NCBI GenBank assembly: GCA_910586205.1
Contig: CAJUGD010000021.1
Location: forward strand, 1-64,000
Reading direction: 5' to 3'
DNA from: an uncultured Lachnospiraceae bacterium
Lineage (GTDB): Bacteria > Bacillota > Clostridia > Lachnospirales > Lachnospiraceae
DNA length: 64,000 nucleotides
Shown in pieces: positions 60,682-64,000 of this stretch (its first letter is position 1; each line of letters opens with the position of its first letter). The notes beneath the pieces are model-generated. The model was not told the DNA's origin. It was given only the letters and a program-made list of their open reading frames with translations, and did not search any database. A program made the translations under genes and the position numbers.

Positions 60682-61263
60682 TCATGCCACGATCACTGCC
60701 AATGCGCTTCTTTGGTTCTTTAAATTTCTGCGGTTGACCGCTTCTATTATATTTTGAGCCTTTTCATAAGGATGTCTTCTTCCTGACAAAAGCTTCTCAA
60801 TATCAATCTCCTCCAGAGCCTGCCGCACACCCTGGCTGCAAAGCAGCGTAGTGACGCCTTTTACGTCAAGCTGTCCGGCCCCTTCTTCTTTTATAACCAG
60901 CTCTCTGCCGTCATAGCTCACCAGAGACAAATCCCCCACATTGCGGTAAAACATACGGTTTCCAAGAAAACAGGCGGCCAGAGCAGACACTCTGGGCTGC
61001 CGGCCCTTATACAGCCTTTCATTCAGCAAAGCCGCTGTGCGGGCAAACTGCAGCTCTAATTGCCTGTCTGCATCCTCTAGCGAGACAAACCCCTTTGCGA
61101 TTGTCTCACACGCTAAAATCGCAGCGTATGCCCCTGTCACACTGTCAATGGTGCCGTCAGCAAGCACTGCCAAAAAGCCATCCCCCATCTGCTTTGTCAT
61201 AAAATAGGTATTCTGGGTCACATTATCGCCTATGGTCTGGGCATTGCCGTAACGTCTATTCAT
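60682..61263 (-). CDS. Degenerate PP2C-like protein
   Basis: A 193-residue PP2C-fold protein: FLAVLADGTIDS carries one metal-site Asp, FYRNVGDLSLVSYDG matches the NVGDSR core, and ALAVIVA the last strand. The usual final Asp-Asn is Lys-Asn-Gln-Arg here and the first QNED motif is weak, so catalysis is doubtful. The frame runs to 61380 but AGAGGAAG lies before the ATG at 61263. It overlaps the FHA gene by eight bases (ATGAATAG). Pairing with FHA proteins recalls Fha/PppA modules of T6SS. Confidence 0.7.
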   Translation of the reverse strand: MNRRYGNAQTIGDNVTQNTYFMTKQMGDGFLAVLADGTIDSVTGAYAAILACETIAKGFVSLEDADRQLELQFARTAALLNERLYKGRQPRVSALAACFLGNRMFYRNVGDLSLVSYDGRELVIKEEGAGQLDVKGVTTLLCSQGVRQALEEIDIEKLLSGRRHPYEKAQNIIEAVNRRNLKNQRSALAVIVA

Positions 61264-61765
61264 CTTCCTCTTCCCACTCAAAATTCGCCCCGCACAGAGG
61301 GATGTACAAAAGCTTGCTTTTGCCAAGCTCAATCTGGTCAAATGCCTCAAGCTGAGTGGGGGCATAGACAGCTTCCCCATTTAAATAAACCAGCCCCTGG
61401 GCATCTCCGGGCAGCAGGAATGTGGATCTCTTTTTCCCGTCATAAGACACAATGGCATGATTCTTATAGGAAATATTATTATCCCCCAAAATCCGTATAT
61501 CCATCTCCGGGCTTCTTCCGATAAAGTTCTTCTCTGCAATCATCCGGTAATCCTTACCCTTAGACGGCCCTTCAATGCAGACCAGCCACCCAACCACAGG
61601 ATGCATCACCTCCAGCTCCTCCAGATAGGTGGTATCTTTGAGAATGCCGTCCACATCCTCCCCCTTTTTCCTGGCTATATTGACAGCCGTACTGCAATAG
61701 GGGCAGATGGTTCCATACCGCTTTTCGCTAAATAAATGTCCGTTTTCACATCTGATTAAACCCAT
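61256..61765 (-). CDS. Zinc-ribbon FHA-domain protein
   Basis: A 169-residue protein. The first 40 residues hold a zinc ribbon (CENGHLFSEKRYGTICPYC); residues about 60-160 form an FHA domain (KNFIGRSPEMDIRI, ISYKNHAIVSYDG, VYLNGEAV), which should bind phosphothreonine. The C-terminus is acidic. GGGAG lies five bases before the ATG at 61765. It belongs to a four-gene signalling group of two FHA and two PP2C-like proteins. Confidence 0.82.
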   Translation of the reverse strand: MGLIRCENGHLFSEKRYGTICPYCSTAVNIARKKGEDVDGILKDTTYLEELEVMHPVVGWLVCIEGPSKGKDYRMIAEKNFIGRSPEMDIRILGDNNISYKNHAIVSYDGKKRSTFLLPGDAQGLVYLNGEAVYAPTQLEAFDQIELGKSKLLYIPLCGANFEWEEEDE

Positions 61766-61807
61766 GTCAACTCCCGTATCCTTCCGCATTGGATGAAGAT
61801 TCCATCT

Positions 61808-62257
61808 CTATTGAATGATGATTTTCTCATAGGATATATAAATAATATCGCCGCATTGAATCCGGTAGGGAATATCCCTGCGCAATTTGTATACCGTATC
61901 ATTGCCTTTCTGCCGCAGCCCCACCATACCGTTTTCTGCCTTTGCGCACACATACCAATAGGTTCCGCAGCGGATCAGGGATGCATGCTCCTCCTCGATG
62001 GAACCGGCATAGGCTGAATCAGAAAAGTCAATGTTCACCAGATTTGCAGGCGTAGATTTCCCGATCAGCATTTCTCTTTGCTTTCCCAATTCATACTCAT
62101 CCCGAACCCTGCCCTGGCTGTCCAAAACCACGGCTTTTATCCGGACCCTTTTTTTTAGAAATTCCACAATATGAACAGCAGCGAGACTGATGACAATCCC
62201 CCATAAGGCAATCACGGAAATCACCAGGAAAAGGATCACCCTACCCTGATCTGCCAT
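61808..62257 (-). CDS. Membrane-anchored FHA-like protein
   Basis: A 149-residue protein with one N-terminal membrane segment (about residues 7-29) and a cytosolic FHA-like domain (REMLIGKSTPANLVNIDFSD, IEEEHASLIRCGTYWYVCA, IQCGDIIYIS). The phosphopeptide-binding positions are only partly conserved (LIGKS for IGRS). AAAGGAGGG precedes the ATG. It could tether the FHA/PP2C signalling set at the membrane. Confidence 0.75.
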   Translation of the reverse strand: MADQGRVILFLVISVIALWGIVISLAAVHIVEFLKKRVRIKAVVLDSQGRVRDEYELGKQREMLIGKSTPANLVNIDFSDSAYAGSIEEEHASLIRCGTYWYVCAKAENGMVGLRQKGNDTVYKLRRDIPYRIQCGDIIYISYEKIIIQ

Positions 62258-62283
62258 ATGGCCCTCCTTTTAATTGCACTTCA

Positions 62284-62443
62284 GGAGAGAATCCATAAAA
62301 CCCAATTCTCTCCCGTACTAACCAACAGTTATAAAATTTGAATTATTAGCCCTGCTATATAAACCTCGGCTGAATGTCCATCCAATGTAGAATCTGACAT
62401 GAATCAGGGCTTACAAGCAAGACTGACGCCCAAAATTCATGTC
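62284..62443. other. Intercistronic hairpins after the tube gene
   Basis: Two perfect inverted repeats lie in the gap 62258-62471: GACATGAAT/ATTCATGTC (62396-62404 with 62435-62443, enclosing GGGC/GCCC) and GGAGAGAAT/ATTCTCTCC (62284-62292 with 62305-62313). Neither is followed by a T-tract, so they may be RNA stabilisers or partial terminators rather than full stops. Confidence 0.6.
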
Positions 62444-62471
62444 AAATTCCTCATCGTCCGGACCGTAAAAA

Positions 62472-62885
62472 CTATTCTACTACAATATCTGCCAGCCGGT
62501 CTTTCTTCTGTCTTACTACCAGGGTGAATCTCTTTTCCTGGTCCGCATTTTCCTCTTTATAGGAAACCGGGAAAGCGTGGCTGAATTTGTATTTGGTAGT
62601 CACATCATTGTGGGTATAGGAAACTTCCACTGCCTTGTAGCAATCTGCACTGTTGGAAGCCACCAAAGACCACTCCAGCATCTTTTTGGACTCATCCCCA
62701 AGAATCTTCTTGGTGGAATCCATGTTGAGCACTCCCTTAATTACCAGAGTGCAATAAATGTCTGCAGAACGGGCATAAGAATGCTCGTCAATAACAGAAG
62801 TAAACTCCACATAGGAAATACCCTCTGTAATCTCTGCAATATCCGCAATCTTCAGGCTGTTTGCCTGCACTGTCGCTAATGCCAT
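62472..62885 (-). CDS. Putative tube protein (Hcp/gp19-like)
   Basis: A 137-residue beta-rich protein, MALATVQANSLKIADIAEIT at the start, with SYVEFTSVIDEHSYARSADI in the middle and FPVSYKEENADQEKRFTLVV near the end. Size, beta pattern and the position directly after the sheath candidate fit an Hcp or phage-tube subunit. The frame extends to 63050 into the sheath gene, but AAGGGG lies six bases before the ATG at 62885. There is no signal peptide. Confidence 0.6.
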   Translation of the reverse strand: MALATVQANSLKIADIAEITEGISYVEFTSVIDEHSYARSADIYCTLVIKGVLNMDSTKKILGDESKKMLEWSLVASNSADCYKAVEVSYTHNDVTTKYKFSHAFPVSYKEENADQEKRFTLVVRQKKDRLADIVVE

Positions 62886-62967
62886 ATGAATCCCCTTCCT
62901 TCTCTCTTTAATTGTTTTTATTACTCTGCCGAACTTCAAAAACAGGGCTAACAATCTTACTCCCAAC

Positions 62968-64000
62968 CTATTCGTTCTCTGTAATATTGATAGTAAAGCT
63001 TTCGGATACACCCTTGGATTCAATGCGGATATCACATTGTCCCTCTGCAATGTTCTCTAACTCTACTCTCTCCCCTTCCCGAATAATGGAATTATCCCAG
63101 GTTCCAAACTTCATCCACTCGCTGATTTGTCCGCTGGGCTCAAAATATGCACGAATGTTGCGCTCATCCTTATTGCGCAGCTGAGCTGCCATCATCCGTT
63201 CAATATAAGTACGTCTGGTCGTCTGGAATACGCTTCGATATGTCCTGCGGTCCATATGCATGCTTCTGGCGCTCATAACCGTAATCCCGCTGATCACCTT
63301 TCCATCCAGGGTATAATTATCAGAGGAGAAAACAAATCCAAATTTGCTCTGATCAATTTCTTCCTTCACGTCATTAGTAAACCCGGATATCTCCTTTGCA
63401 AATACAATGGGAAGCCGCAGTGCATTTTCATCTTCCTCCAAATCAAACCTTACCCCCGGAAAATCCGGATATACTTTCTTTAAGTATGTTTTCAGGAAAT
63501 TGGGACACTGACATGCCGCCACGGTTCCCGCCGCCACAAATTCTGCTCCCACATAAACGCCTTTCATCCAGAATTTCACATCATTTTCAAGACCCTTGGG
63601 GAACTCCACAGACCCGGCCTCATTGATCCTGGCTCCTCTGGAAGTAACTACCCTGGACTTGTCTTCCGGAACAATGGTCATATTGGGGAAACAGGCAATG
63701 GCATATTCATCGTAGGAATTTCCTGCAATCTCCTCCGCTTTATCCATATAGGGGGCGGCTCCGTCTGTTGCCATGCGGGAAAAAGTGCTCTCCTCGCCGG
63801 TCTCAAACCCAAAGAATGTCTGAATCTTGTATTTTTTAATCCCGTCCAAAAGATTCTGCAGTGTATCAATCGACGAATAGAAAATCATATCGTCATCATC
63901 ATAGTCACCGGAATATCCCCACTTTTCCGCAAAATCCACGGTCATTTCCATTGTAAAATCATCCAGAGAAGTCTCCCGCTGCAATTCTATCCTGGGAACA
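62968..64000 (-). CDS. Putative contractile sheath protein (partial, cut by the window edge)
   Basis: At least 344 residues of a larger protein; the frame stays open to base 64000 with no clear start (a TTG at 63984 is internal). Segments such as FGFETGEESTFSRM, VYVGAEFVAAGTVAACQCPN, RRTYRSVFQTTRRTYIERMM and a beta-strand C-terminus (VSESFTINITE) fit a TssC/VipB-type or phage-sheath C-terminal half. Placement just before the tube gene supports this. I have no motif that proves it. Confidence 0.5.
   Translation of the reverse strand, partial: VPRIELQRETSLDDFTMEMTVDFAEKWGYSGDYDDDDMIFYSSIDTLQNLLDGIKKYKIQTFFGFETGEESTFSRMATDGAAPYMDKAEEIAGNSYDEYAIACFPNMTIVPEDKSRVVTSRGARINEAGSVEFPKGLENDVKFWMKGVYVGAEFVAAGTVAACQCPNFLKTYLKKVYPDFPGVRFDLEEDENALRLPIVFAKEISGFTNDVKEEIDQSKFGFVFSSDNYTLDGKVISGITVMSARSMHMDRRTYRSVFQTTRRTYIERMMAAQLRNKDERNIRAYFEPSGQISEWMKFGTWDNSIIREGERVELENIAEGQCDIRIESKGVSESFTINITENE

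Noticed and set aside
1..64000. CRISPR array, tRNA or rRNA genes
   Set aside because: I looked for regularly spaced repeats, tRNA cloverleaf ends and rRNA core motifs and found none; the repeats seen are two copies or palindromes only.
50034..64000. The minus-strand block as an ordinary prophage tail module
   Set aside because: No capsid, portal, terminase, tape measure, lysis or integrase genes are seen, and FHA, PP2C-like and Hsp70-like genes are not typical of prophages; a tail-derived injection system fits better, though sequence beyond 64000 could change this.

Overview
The window reads as chromosome from an anaerobic, sugar-fermenting, gut-type Clostridia, most likely Lachnospiraceae (inference). 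Support comes from near-consensus GGAGG ribosome binding sites, sigma-A promoters with 17-bp spacers, a DarA-type c-di-AMP receptor, a THI-box riboswitch, lipoprotein-anchored ABC binding proteins with no outer-membrane components, several PTS permeases and LacI regulators, and base composition near 50 percent GC. Most genes are on the minus strand.

Layout. 1-6.5 kb: a c-di-AMP receptor, a large hybrid sensor protein ending in HD-GYP, and a TPP-riboswitch-controlled thiamine-precursor ABC operon. 6.5-14.2 kb: a LacI-controlled catabolic operon with an SsuABC-type transporter, an alpha/beta hydrolase, a class II aldolase, a PfkB kinase and a Gfo/Idh oxidoreductase; its substrate is unknown. 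14.4-18.5 kb: an accessory patch with a HEPN/MNT toxin-antitoxin pair, a 166-bp palindromic repeat, a transposase scrap, an alcohol dehydrogenase, and an AbiEi antitoxin whose AbiEii toxin has been gutted by an internal deletion. 18.5-26.5 kb: a second LacI regulon (sugar ABC importer, class II aldolase, SIS-domain isomerase, fucose-isomerase-like enzyme) tied together by three near-identical operators. 26.6-33.7 kb: a natural IIC-IID PTS fusion, a hemerythrin protein, a Sel1-repeat protein, a GlcNAc-type PTS IICB and an AI-2E-type exporter. 33.8-42 kb: a divergent upper-glycolysis module (PGI, PFK, TIM, FBA) with a LarA-like nickel racemase, an HPr paralogue lacking the regulatory serine, and a YitT protein. 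42-47.6 kb: one operon holding a lactose/cellobiose-type PTS (IIA, IIB, IIC), a truncated GrdB-like protein, a glycosylasparaginase-type hydrolase, a dipeptidase and CutC.

From about 47.9 kb to beyond the window end lies one long minus-strand gene block that I read as a contractile injection or type VI-like system in a Gram-positive. It runs from a putative sheath (cut by the window edge) and tube, through two FHA proteins, two degenerate PP2C-like proteins, an Hsp70/actin-fold protein, three unrecognised proteins, a PAAR-like (DUF4280) tip and a VgrG-like spike, to a pentapeptide-repeat protein, a probable HNH-nuclease effector and small partner proteins. This is the most interesting element of the window.

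All product calls come from reading motifs and gene order; no database search was run. Starts were moved from the longest open frame wherever a good ribosome binding site pointed to an internal start.
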